Source of the DNA: DATKDU01 sp035512595
GTDB taxonomy: Bacteria; Planctomycetota; Planctomycetia; Pirellulales; Pirellulaceae
Length of the DNA: 5,238 nt
Reading direction: 5' to 3'
Assembly: GCA_035512595.1 (NCBI GenBank)
Contig: DATKDU010000080.1
Location: forward strand, 1 to 5,238
Both the position numbers and the translations under genes were made by a program. The notes under the pieces were generated by a model, which worked only from the letters and a program-made list of their open reading frames with translations, did not search any database and was not told the DNA's origin. Shown piece after piece: positions 1-5,238 of this stretch; position 1 is the stretch's first letter, and the number at the start of each line of letters is the position of its first letter.

Positions 1-1517
1 TGCCGCGCCGGCGGCAGTTGGCTCATCACGAACTTCTGCCGGTCGGTGACGAAGTCGAGCTGCTTCTCCACGTTCGTCCCCGGCACCAGCACCCGCACGT
101 TCAAACGCCCGTTGGTGCCGTAGGCGAACGTGACCTCGACAGGATATCCCTCCGGCAGTCCCGGCGGCAAGTCGCGGATGAGAGCCTGGCCGACCGTGAT
201 GCACTCGTCGGGATTGAGGCTCTCTCCTTCCAGCACCTGGATCGCCAGCGACGTTTGGCCCGCCATCTTGGTGACGAATTTCTTGCATTTCGCGGCCGGG
301 AGCTGGGTGTTCTTCTTGATCAGGATCGAGTTTCGCTTGATCTTCGTCGCCTGGTCGATGCCGCGGACGCCCAGGCTGTGAGCGTTGACGTTGGTGACGG
401 TGAAGTTGGCCGCCGATGGCTTGGGGCCGCGCTGGCCGAGGAGAAACGCCCCGTACAGCGCCGCCCCGCGGGCCACCGCCTCGTCCGGGTTCACCTTCTG
501 CTCGGCCGTCACTCCGGAAACCTGCCGCAGCATCTTGGCGACCATCGGCATTCGCGTCGAGCCGCCCACGAGCAGGATGCGATTCACGTCCTTCCACTTG
601 CAGCCTGCCGCGTTCAAGAGTTGCCGCACGGTATGGCTCGTCCGCTGCAAGAGGTCGGCCGACATCGACTCGAATTGCGTCCGCGTGATGTTGACCTCGG
701 ACTTGTTGCCAAAATGCTCGATCGCCAGCTTGGCCATCGTCCGCACGGTCAGGGCGTGCTTGGCCTCCTCGGCATCGATCAGCAGCTTGTGGTAGCTGAC
801 CGGGTGCTCGCGGGCATCGGTCCCATGCTGGCGGATGAACTCCGCCGCCGCGTAGTCGGCGAGCCGCGCGTCCCAATCGTGCCCCCCCAGCCGCACGTCG
901 CCGTCGGTGGCGATCGTCTTGAACTGCCCCGGCGCGAGATCGAGCAGCGTGGCGTCGAACGTGCCGCCCCCCAGGTCGTAGACCAGCACCCGCAACAGGT
1001 CTTTGGCCTGCCCCTGCGGCGTGAGATATCCGAGTGCCTCGCCGAACGAGAGTGCCGCGGCCGTCGGCTCATTGACGATGTCGAGCAGCTCGAGCCCGGC
1101 CATCTGCGCCGCGTCGGCCGTCGCCCGGCGGCGCGTCTCGTCGAAGTAGGCCGGCACGGTAATCACGACCTGAAAGCGGCCCGGGATCACCTTCGCAGCA
1201 TCCGCCTGCAATTGCCGCAGGATGCACGCCTGGATCACCTCCGGCGGCATATAGCTCCCCATGATCGGCCGGGAGTAAACCTTCTGCCCCATGTCGCGCT
1301 TGACCAGATACGCCACGCGGTCGGGCAGGATTGCCGCGTGCTTGCGGGCCTCCTTGCCGACGATTACCGCGTCGTCCTCGAACAGGACGTAACTCGGCGT
1401 AAGGATCTCCCCGAGCGCATTAGGGACCATCTTCGTCCGCCCCTCGTCATCGACGTATGCCACGGAGCAGAGCGTGGTGCCGAGGTCGATGCCGACGGAA
1501 CGGATGGGGGAGGACAT
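1..1517 (-). CDS. Hsp70-family (DnaK-like) molecular chaperone, 3'-partial
   Basis: ATP-driven cytoplasmic chaperone of the Hsp70 family; 505 residues are visible and the C-terminus is beyond base 1. Seen in the translation: phosphate-1 motif GIDLGTT (residues 9-15), the catalytic-Lys region LVKRDMG (71-77), VVITVPAYF (117-125), NEPTAAALSFG (149-159), phosphate-2 motif YDLGGGTFD (180-188), and ILLVGGSTRMP (314-324). These show an intact actin-like ATPase domain to about residue 360. A beta substrate-binding domain follows (about 372-490), including HSLGVRGI, GQALIRDLPPG and VEVTFAYGTNGRLNV. The interdomain linker lacks the usual DVLLLDVTPLSLG-type hydrophobic run. DnaK is about 640 residues, so the helical lid is either outside the window or absent. 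The ATG at 1515-1517 is chosen because it sits eight residues before GIDLGTT, as is normal; an in-frame GTG at 1554-1556 is the only notable alternative, after a stop at 1563-1565. No clear Shine-Dalgarno is visible. The family call is firm; whether it is the housekeeping DnaK is doubtful given the linker and the neighbours. Confidence 0.96.
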   Translation of the reverse strand, partial: MSSPIRSVGIDLGTTLCSVAYVDDEGRTKMVPNALGEILTPSYVLFEDDAVIVGKEARKHAAILPDRVAYLVKRDMGQKVYSRPIMGSYMPPEVIQACILRQLQADAAKVIPGRFQVVITVPAYFDETRRRATADAAQMAGLELLDIVNEPTAAALSFGEALGYLTPQGQAKDLLRVLVYDLGGGTFDATLLDLAPGQFKTIATDGDVRLGGHDWDARLADYAAAEFIRQHGTDAREHPVSYHKLLIDAEEAKHALTVRTMAKLAIEHFGNKSEVNITRTQFESMSADLLQRTSHTVRQLLNAAGCKWKDVNRILLVGGSTRMPMVAKMLRQVSGVTAEQKVNPDEAVARGAALYGAFLLGQRGPKPSAANFTVTNVNAHSLGVRGIDQATKIKRNSILIKKNTQLPAAKCKKFVTKMAGQTSLAIQVLEGESLNPDECITVGQALIRDLPPGLPEGYPVEVTFAYGTNGRLNVRVLVPGTNVEKQLDFVTDRQKFVMSQLPPAR

Positions 1518-1561
1518 CAGTGGCGGCCAGAGGATGCGATGCGGCGGAGTTACCACGGCGC

Positions 1562-1590
1562 ATTATAATCGGCCGCAGCAGCGATGCCGA
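1562..1590 (-). promoter_or_regulatory. Sigma70-type promoter for the Hsp70 gene
   Basis: Reading the minus strand, a perfect -10 hexamer TATAAT (1567 down to 1562) is preceded by a 17-base spacer and TCGGCA (1590 down to 1585), which matches four of six positions of TTGACA. Transcription would start near 1555, giving a leader of about 38 bases to the ATG at 1517. The predicted start nearly coincides with an in-frame GTG at 1556, so a leaderless alternative start cannot be excluded. Neither a CIRCE element nor a sigma32-like promoter is visible, so heat-shock control is not indicated by sequence. The hexamers and spacing are seen directly; activity is inferred. Confidence 0.55.
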
Positions 1591-1622
1591 GTTAATGTGC
1601 CAAACGACCGTACTGTTTCTCA

Positions 1623-1646
1623 CACAGAGGCACAGAGGCACGGAGG
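1623..1646 (+). repeat. Three tandem CACAGAGG-type octamers
   Basis: Three contiguous octamers, CACAGAGG (1623-1630), CACAGAGG (1631-1638) and CACGGAGG (1639-1646), preceded by a partial unit. They lie between the stop of the J-like gene and the Hsp70 promoter. A related array in inverted orientation lies at 3729-3760. Similar 'cacagaggcacagagg' strings recur in intergenic DNA of many bacteria as far as I recall, but I know of no established function. Confidence 0.7.
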
Positions 1647-1694
1647 AACCGAGATCGCAAGAACCGGCGCCATGACGCTGCCCCGCTGGAACCA

Positions 1695-3641
1695 TCAATC
1701 CGCAGGCTTTTTTCCTACGACCAGTACGACTTCGTGGCCGTTGAGCCCTTCCGCCACAATTGCATATCGGATCGACGCTCTTCCACTCAACGCGGCGATC
1801 AGCGGCCGCAGCTTGGCGATGATCTCAAGTTGTCTGGGAATATCGATCCCGATGCTTTGCCGAAGGGATTTCTCACGTCGACCGAGGATCTGCTTCAACC
1901 GCTTCATTTTCTTGCGAACCTGCTCAAGTTCCGCCCGGTCCGCCACAAGGCTCTTGTTTAGCGCCTTTTCCCGTTCCTCCAACTGACTGAGGGTAAAGTC
2001 AAACTGCCTAACCTTGTTGAGATGATAGATTGACTCGAGCCGCAGCACGAACTTTGAGTTCGCATGCAAATAATCGAACCGGACCGTGATCTCCGCACCA
2101 GGGTATTCCGCGAACTCAACGGTAGTGGACCCGCCAATGCGTAACGTGTCGATGCCGTTTCGGAATGCCGCTCCGCCTGCAAATCCATCTAATCGCATTC
2201 GCAAGCGAATCGAGTCGGTCCTTGGAAGGTCACTCACTGGGAATTCCACGATTTGAGGGCTTGTTTTGAGGTCCACGATAAGTGAGTCTGTTCCCAACGG
2301 CTCGCGCAATTGGAAGACCCGACTCGATTCACCATGCTGAATCACGATCTGACAGTTCTGTAGTTGACGACGAATTACAATCGCCTCGGCTGTCGAATCG
2401 GCCCAAGCGAAACGCCAGTCGGCCCCGTCCCGGCGCAACGATCCAACTTCCGTTATCGACGACTCGTTCGCGACATCTTCGGCGTAACGAATGATCCAGC
2501 TTTGCCCGTTTGCTGCTGACTCAGCGAAAAACGCTGCCGAAGTTGGGTTTTCCGCGGCACTTGTCTCAATCGACACGCCCAGCGTCTCGTTGGGGGACTC
2601 CGTCAGCGACATGACGGTGGTTTCGTCCGTTGAAAGGAAGTTCGGCAATCGCCAGAATTCAAAGGAAACGAGGTCCTTGCCGCTACGATCTGGTGGCGAA
2701 TTGGCAATTGGCGGATCAACCAACGGCGTCGGCGCCGTCGACGGCGCCGATGGTCGTACGTCTCCTGCCGTATCGACCGCGGGCTGGGGGTCCGCTAGGG
2801 GCGGTCGAGTGGTTGCTGGAGTTGACGCAAAATCCGGCTTTTCGTGCCGTTGCCGATTCGCCGTTCCGTCCGACCGCTGCACTCCGGGTTTTCGTTCGAG
2901 ACCAGGAGCTGGAGGATTTGCCCGAGGTAGAATTCGATCGAGATTCAGGATGATTGCCAGGGCAATTCCGATTCCAGCAATGCCGCCAAGAACAACGGTG
3001 AAAATATTCGGGCCTGAAGGCGGGCGACGTCTGGAAGAGCCGTGCTTATAGAGTGTTCTTGGAGCCGGCTGAACGTCTCCAATCGGAGGCGGTGCGGAAG
3101 TTTGCGTCACCACTTGGTAGGTAGGTAGGGAACCAACGTGGGGTGTGGTTGGCGTCGCGGGTACTACAAACACCAGACGGCATGCGGGACACGCCACAGT
3201 GGTCCCGGCCAGAGAACCGTCATTCTCCATTTCCAAACCGCAATGGGGGCAAGCGAATTGCGGTAGTCCAACCCGCGCCGGGACCGGAGGTGGAACGGGA
3301 GGTGGCTCGGGCGGCGTGGATGCGCCTGATTCACGGACCGAGGGTGTCGCTGTGCGTTCCCTGTCGGCAGCAATCAATCGCGAATCGAATATCGCCTTCT
3401 GAGTTGGGTTGAGCAAACAGTGGCTTGCCGAGGCAACTTCGTTGAGCAACTGCTCCGCGAGAGTCGCACGAGGTCCCACTTGCATCGTTCGCAGGTGCGC
3501 CATCCGCTGATCGGCGGCATTCTGAATGACTTCAGGATCGCCCTCGTAAGCCGGCAGACCCAGCAGCCGGTAATGATTGGGCGGTTGCTCGCGCGCGGGG
3601 ATTCCCAACCACTTGAAATAGGGATCGAAGTTTTCGGCCAT
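1695..3641 (-). CDS. Membrane-anchored J-like domain / zinc-ribbon protein
   Basis: Complete 648-residue protein of unknown exact function. Domains in order: a J-like domain at about residues 5-92, with HYRLLGLP (23-30), helix II at about 36-51 and helix III at about 60-77 ending in NPTQKAIFDSRL (78-89), the pattern that closes J-domains. The HPD tripeptide that stimulates Hsp70 ATPase is absent; the loop reads TMQVGPRA (52-59). A Pro-rich linker (109-122) leads to a zinc ribbon, CPHC (131-134) and CPAC (151-154). A basic stretch (199-206) precedes one membrane span at about 213-234, so the positive-inside rule puts the N-terminal half in the cytoplasm and the rest outside. A low-complexity Pro/Ala/Thr/Asp linker (about 240-320) is followed by a beta-rich region (about 325-545), a coiled coil (about 549-597) and a short C-terminal segment. 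The ATG at 3641 is the only likely start: an in-frame stop lies at 3663-3665 and GAGGGGG lies seven bases upstream. The Hsp70 gene is next downstream, 177 bases away, which suggests a chaperone partner role. This N-terminal module is familiar from planctomycete proteins. Confidence 0.9.
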   Translation of the reverse strand: MAENFDPYFKWLGIPAREQPPNHYRLLGLPAYEGDPEVIQNAADQRMAHLRTMQVGPRATLAEQLLNEVASASHCLLNPTQKAIFDSRLIAADRERTATPSVRESGASTPPEPPPVPPPVPARVGLPQFACPHCGLEMENDGSLAGTTVACPACRLVFVVPATPTTPHVGSLPTYQVVTQTSAPPPIGDVQPAPRTLYKHGSSRRRPPSGPNIFTVVLGGIAGIGIALAIILNLDRILPRANPPAPGLERKPGVQRSDGTANRQRHEKPDFASTPATTRPPLADPQPAVDTAGDVRPSAPSTAPTPLVDPPIANSPPDRSGKDLVSFEFWRLPNFLSTDETTVMSLTESPNETLGVSIETSAAENPTSAAFFAESAANGQSWIIRYAEDVANESSITEVGSLRRDGADWRFAWADSTAEAIVIRRQLQNCQIVIQHGESSRVFQLREPLGTDSLIVDLKTSPQIVEFPVSDLPRTDSIRLRMRLDGFAGGAAFRNGIDTLRIGGSTTVEFAEYPGAEITVRFDYLHANSKFVLRLESIYHLNKVRQFDFTLSQLEEREKALNKSLVADRAELEQVRKKMKRLKQILGRREKSLRQSIGIDIPRQLEIIAKLRPLIAALSGRASIRYAIVAEGLNGHEVVLVVGKKPAD

Positions 3642-3648
3642 CGATGCG

Positions 3649-3655
3649 CCCCCTC
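3649..3655 (-). promoter_or_regulatory. Ribosome binding site of the J-like gene
   Basis: The minus strand reads GAGGGGG at 3655 down to 3649, followed by seven bases and the ATG at 3641. It resembles the GGAGG core and has normal spacing. It is the only convincing Shine-Dalgarno in the window and supports the chosen start, together with the in-frame stop at 3663-3665. Confidence 0.5.
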
Positions 3656-3674
3656 GTGCCCGTCATGGCAAGTA

Positions 3675-3689
3675 CCGTCATTTTGACGG
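3675..3689. repeat. Perfect 6-bp inverted repeat, possible operator
   Basis: CCGTCA (3675-3680) and TGACGG (3684-3689) are perfect inverted arms around a three-base TTT loop (plus-strand reading). A further CCGTCA lies at 3660-3665 and CCGTC at 3693-3697; the latter can pair with GACGG at 3685-3689 across GGA, giving a competing hairpin. The repeat lies about 35-50 bases upstream of the J-like ATG and overlaps the putative -10. It could be a repressor site or a small stem in the leader; with 6-bp arms, chance is possible. Confidence 0.4.
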
Positions 3690-3708
3690 GGACCGTCGAA
3701 AGAGGCAA
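3680..3708 (-). promoter_or_regulatory. Possible sigma70-type promoter of the J-like gene
   Basis: On the minus strand, TTGCCT (3708 down to 3703; four of six against TTGACA) is separated by 17 bases from CAAAAT (3685 down to 3680; four of six against TATAAT). Transcription would start near 3673, about 32 bases before the ATG. The match is moderate, but the position is right and the -10 sits inside the perfect inverted repeat at 3675-3689. Confidence 0.3.
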
Positions 3709-3728
3709 GCAATTTGTCTAGGCGGCTG

Positions 3729-3760
3729 ACACTGTGTCACTGTGCCTTCGTGCCTCTGCG
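3729..3760 (-). repeat. Four tandem CACAGAGG-related octamers (inverted copy)
   Basis: Read on the minus strand, four contiguous octamers occur: CGCAGAGG (3760-3753), CACGAAGG (3752-3745), CACAGTGA (3744-3737) and CACAGTGT (3736-3729). They match the array at 1623-1646 in unit length and consensus but lie in the opposite orientation. The two arrays bracket the J-like gene. This array sits between the stop of the caspase-like gene (3777) and the putative promoter of the J-like gene. Confidence 0.6.
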
Positions 3761-3776
3761 CCGAAAAACAAAGCAG

Positions 3777-5238
3777 CTACTCATCCAACCGGTTGACGAG
3801 TTGCTGGACCTCGGCATCGAGGGGGAATGCCGCGTAGCTTTCGAGCTTGATCCGCTCCTGGCGGAGGGCGAATCGGCGGGCGTCGGGGGTCGCCCCGTCG
3901 GCAATTTGCTTGTCGAGGTCCTTCATCACCTGCTGCGCCGCCGCGCGGCCGGTCTCGTACGCCCTGACTGCTTCAGCACCCCGGTTCGCCACGGCCGTAT
4001 CGAGGGCTGACAACACGCCGACCGTCGGCCGGCGGCGCTCGGTCACCGCTTGGGCCGCGTAGTCCCGCAGCGTGCCGCACCACTCGAGGCTCTTGAGGCT
4101 CGTCTCGGGCCACGGTTCGCCGCTCTTGCGCGGGGCCTTCAGCCGCGAGACCATCTGCGTCAGATCGGAAATGCCCTCCGGGTAGGCCTGCTGCTCAAAA
4201 TTCTGCCAGGCGCTGAGCTTCCACGGCAACGGCTCGGCCGTCAGCGTGGCCTTCAGCTCATCGACGAATTCCTTGGCGGCGGTCACCTGCGCCGCGTCCT
4301 TGGGATCGGCGGCTCGCCAGAGCATGATCGCGTGCATCAGCTTGGGTTCCGGCTCCTTAGGCGCCATGGCTGAGACCTGGCTGTACAGCTCCGCGTCCTT
4401 GGCCGCGTTGACCTGCGGGCGGGTGAGATCGGCCGCGATCAGCCGCAGGGTTTGCTTCGCTTCGTCGGCCAGCCGCGGCGGCGTGTTGTCCGGAAGGAAC
4501 AGGGCCGGCGTTTGCGTCGCGCCCAGCTCCGCAGACGCACCCGCCAGGCTCATTTTGACGTGCTCAAAAATCTCAGCCGTGGCCACGTACACGTCTCGCT
4601 CGCGGTCCGCCTTGCCGCCGTAGCCTTCCGCCAGGAACCAGGCCAGCGCGCCGTGCGATTTCGCTTGGAGCGCACTGCCGCGCTGGCCGGCGCTACAGCT
4701 CGCCAGCGCGGTGACGGTTTTCAGCCCAGGCGCGCTCTTGGTGCCGACGATCGTGGCGATCATCTCGGCGCTCGACGGCTGCCGCTGGGCCTGCTCAGTC
4801 GTCACCGTGTGCGTGGCGTCGAGGATCAGCAGCTTTTCGCTGGCCGGGCAATTCTCCAGCAGATCGACGAGCCACTTGAGGCGAATCCCGGTGACGTCGA
4901 TCCGCGAGAGGGCGAAGTCCTTGGGGGCCAGGTAGACGACCTTTTCGTCGTTCTCGAAGGCATGGCCTGCGTAGTAGACGACCAGTTGCCGGGCCGAGCT
5001 GATCCGGGACAGGAAGGCCGGCAGGGCCTGCTCGATCCGAATGCGGCTTTCGTTGACCAGGGCTAAGGTCTGATCGGGAGAGACGCCGTACCGCTCGCTC
5101 ATCGACTTTCGGACCAGCTCCACGTCGCTGGCGGCATATCCGGGTCGAGTCAGCGTTCCGTCGTCGTACGTTTCATTGGCGATGACCAGCAGCCACTTCT
5201 CCTTGTCAATCGGCCGCGTCGCTTCGATGAAGAGTGCC
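3777..5238 (-). CDS. Caspase-fold (peptidase C14-like) protein, probable pseudo-protease, 5'-partial
   Basis: 486 residues are visible (numbered from the first full codon, 5235-5237); the start is outside the window. The first half follows the C14 caspase/metacaspase pattern: first strand WLLVIANETYDD (15-26), the 'Da..v...L' helix as ASDVELVRKSM (36-46), strand and histidine loop LVVYYAGHAFE (85-95, His92), YLAPKDF (102-108), GIRLKWLVDLL (117-127), then LLILDATHT (136-144). The catalytic Cys normally follows 'D-a' in this last motif; here the residue is Thr142. ALASCSAGQ (178-186) and the late 'FLAEGYGGKAD...VYVATAEIFEHV' region (201-227) fit the C-terminal half of the fold. After residue 250 the protein is alpha-helical and unrecognised. 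An in-frame GTG at 5121-5123 is not a credible start because it would delete the first core strand. No membrane span is visible. The J-like gene starts 135 bases downstream on the same strand. The fold call is strong; loss of protease activity is inferred from the missing Cys. Confidence 0.85.
   Translation of the reverse strand, partial: ALFIEATRPIDKEKWLLVIANETYDDGTLTRPGYAASDVELVRKSMSERYGVSPDQTLALVNESRIRIEQALPAFLSRISSARQLVVYYAGHAFENDEKVVYLAPKDFALSRIDVTGIRLKWLVDLLENCPASEKLLILDATHTVTTEQAQRQPSSAEMIATIVGTKSAPGLKTVTALASCSAGQRGSALQAKSHGALAWFLAEGYGGKADRERDVYVATAEIFEHVKMSLAGASAELGATQTPALFLPDNTPPRLADEAKQTLRLIAADLTRPQVNAAKDAELYSQVSAMAPKEPEPKLMHAIMLWRAADPKDAAQVTAAKEFVDELKATLTAEPLPWKLSAWQNFEQQAYPEGISDLTQMVSRLKAPRKSGEPWPETSLKSLEWCGTLRDYAAQAVTERRRPTVGVLSALDTAVANRGAEAVRAYETGRAAAQQVMKDLDKQIADGATPDARRFALRQERIKLESYAAFPLDAEVQQLVNRLDE

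Noticed and set aside
18..1568. 516-codon open frame on the plus strand
   Set aside because: It lies exactly antisense to the Hsp70 gene, is Arg/His/Leu-rich with no recognisable domain, and arises from high third-position GC of the true gene on the other strand.
1623..1646. CRISPR array
   Set aside because: Units are 8 bases and contiguous with no spacers.
1518..1694. CIRCE or heat-shock operator before the Hsp70 gene
   Set aside because: No TTAGCACTC-N9-GAGTGCTAA or similar inverted repeat is present in the gap.
2491..3051. 186-codon open frame on the plus strand
   Set aside because: Antisense to the linker region of the J-like gene, low complexity, no credible start context.
3114..3129. 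GTAG tandem repeat (three to four units)
   Set aside because: Short, inside the coding frame of the J-like gene, and encodes an ordinary linker; no sign of phase variation.
3761..3776. Intrinsic terminator after the caspase-like gene
   Set aside because: The minus strand has a short T-run (GTTTTTC) but no stable GC-rich stem immediately before it.
4452..5066. 204-codon open frame on the plus strand
   Set aside because: Antisense to the caspase-like gene, Arg-rich and low in motif content; a shadow frame.
5121..5123. GTG as start of the caspase-like gene
   Set aside because: The reading frame continues upstream to the window edge and the upstream residues (WLLVIANETYDD) form the first core strand of the caspase fold.

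Overview
The window holds three genes, all read from the minus strand: (5'-partial) caspase-fold protein, then a membrane-anchored J-like/zinc-ribbon protein, then an (3'-partial) Hsp70-family chaperone. In transcription order they run from the right end of the window to the left. The organism is probably a planctomycete of the Pirellulales type. The grounds are the high GC content, weak Shine-Dalgarno usage, and the N-terminus of the middle protein, which has the 'DPYxKWLGIPxxxQPPxHYRLLG'-type opening that I know as a recurrent module of large planctomycete proteins. This assignment rests on memory of the family, not on a search.

Layout. Bases 1-1517 (minus) encode 505 residues of an Hsp70: a complete actin-like ATPase domain and a complete beta substrate-binding domain, cut off by the window edge where the helical lid would begin. 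Bases 1518-1694 are intergenic, with a good sigma70-type promoter for the Hsp70 gene (TATAAT at 1562-1567) and three tandem CACAGAGG-type octamers. Bases 1695-3641 (minus) encode a complete 648-residue protein: J-like domain without HPD, CPxC...CPxC zinc ribbon, proline-rich linkers, one membrane span, and a C-terminal extracytoplasmic part with a coiled coil. Bases 3642-3776 are intergenic, with a second octamer array in the opposite orientation, a possible promoter overlapped by a perfect inverted repeat, and a Shine-Dalgarno-like site. Bases 3777-5238 (minus) encode 486 residues of a caspase-fold (peptidase C14-like) protein that keeps the active-site His but has Thr where the catalytic Cys is expected; its start lies beyond the window.

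How the genes may work together (inference). A J-like protein beside an Hsp70 suggests a dedicated chaperone/co-chaperone pair. The membrane span would place the J-like domain and zinc ribbon in the cytoplasm, where Hsp70 acts, and the C-terminal domain outside. The neighbouring caspase fold looks like a pseudoenzyme, so it would more likely act as a binding or scaffold module than as a protease. Separate promoters appear to serve at least the Hsp70 gene, so this is a same-strand cluster rather than a tight operon.
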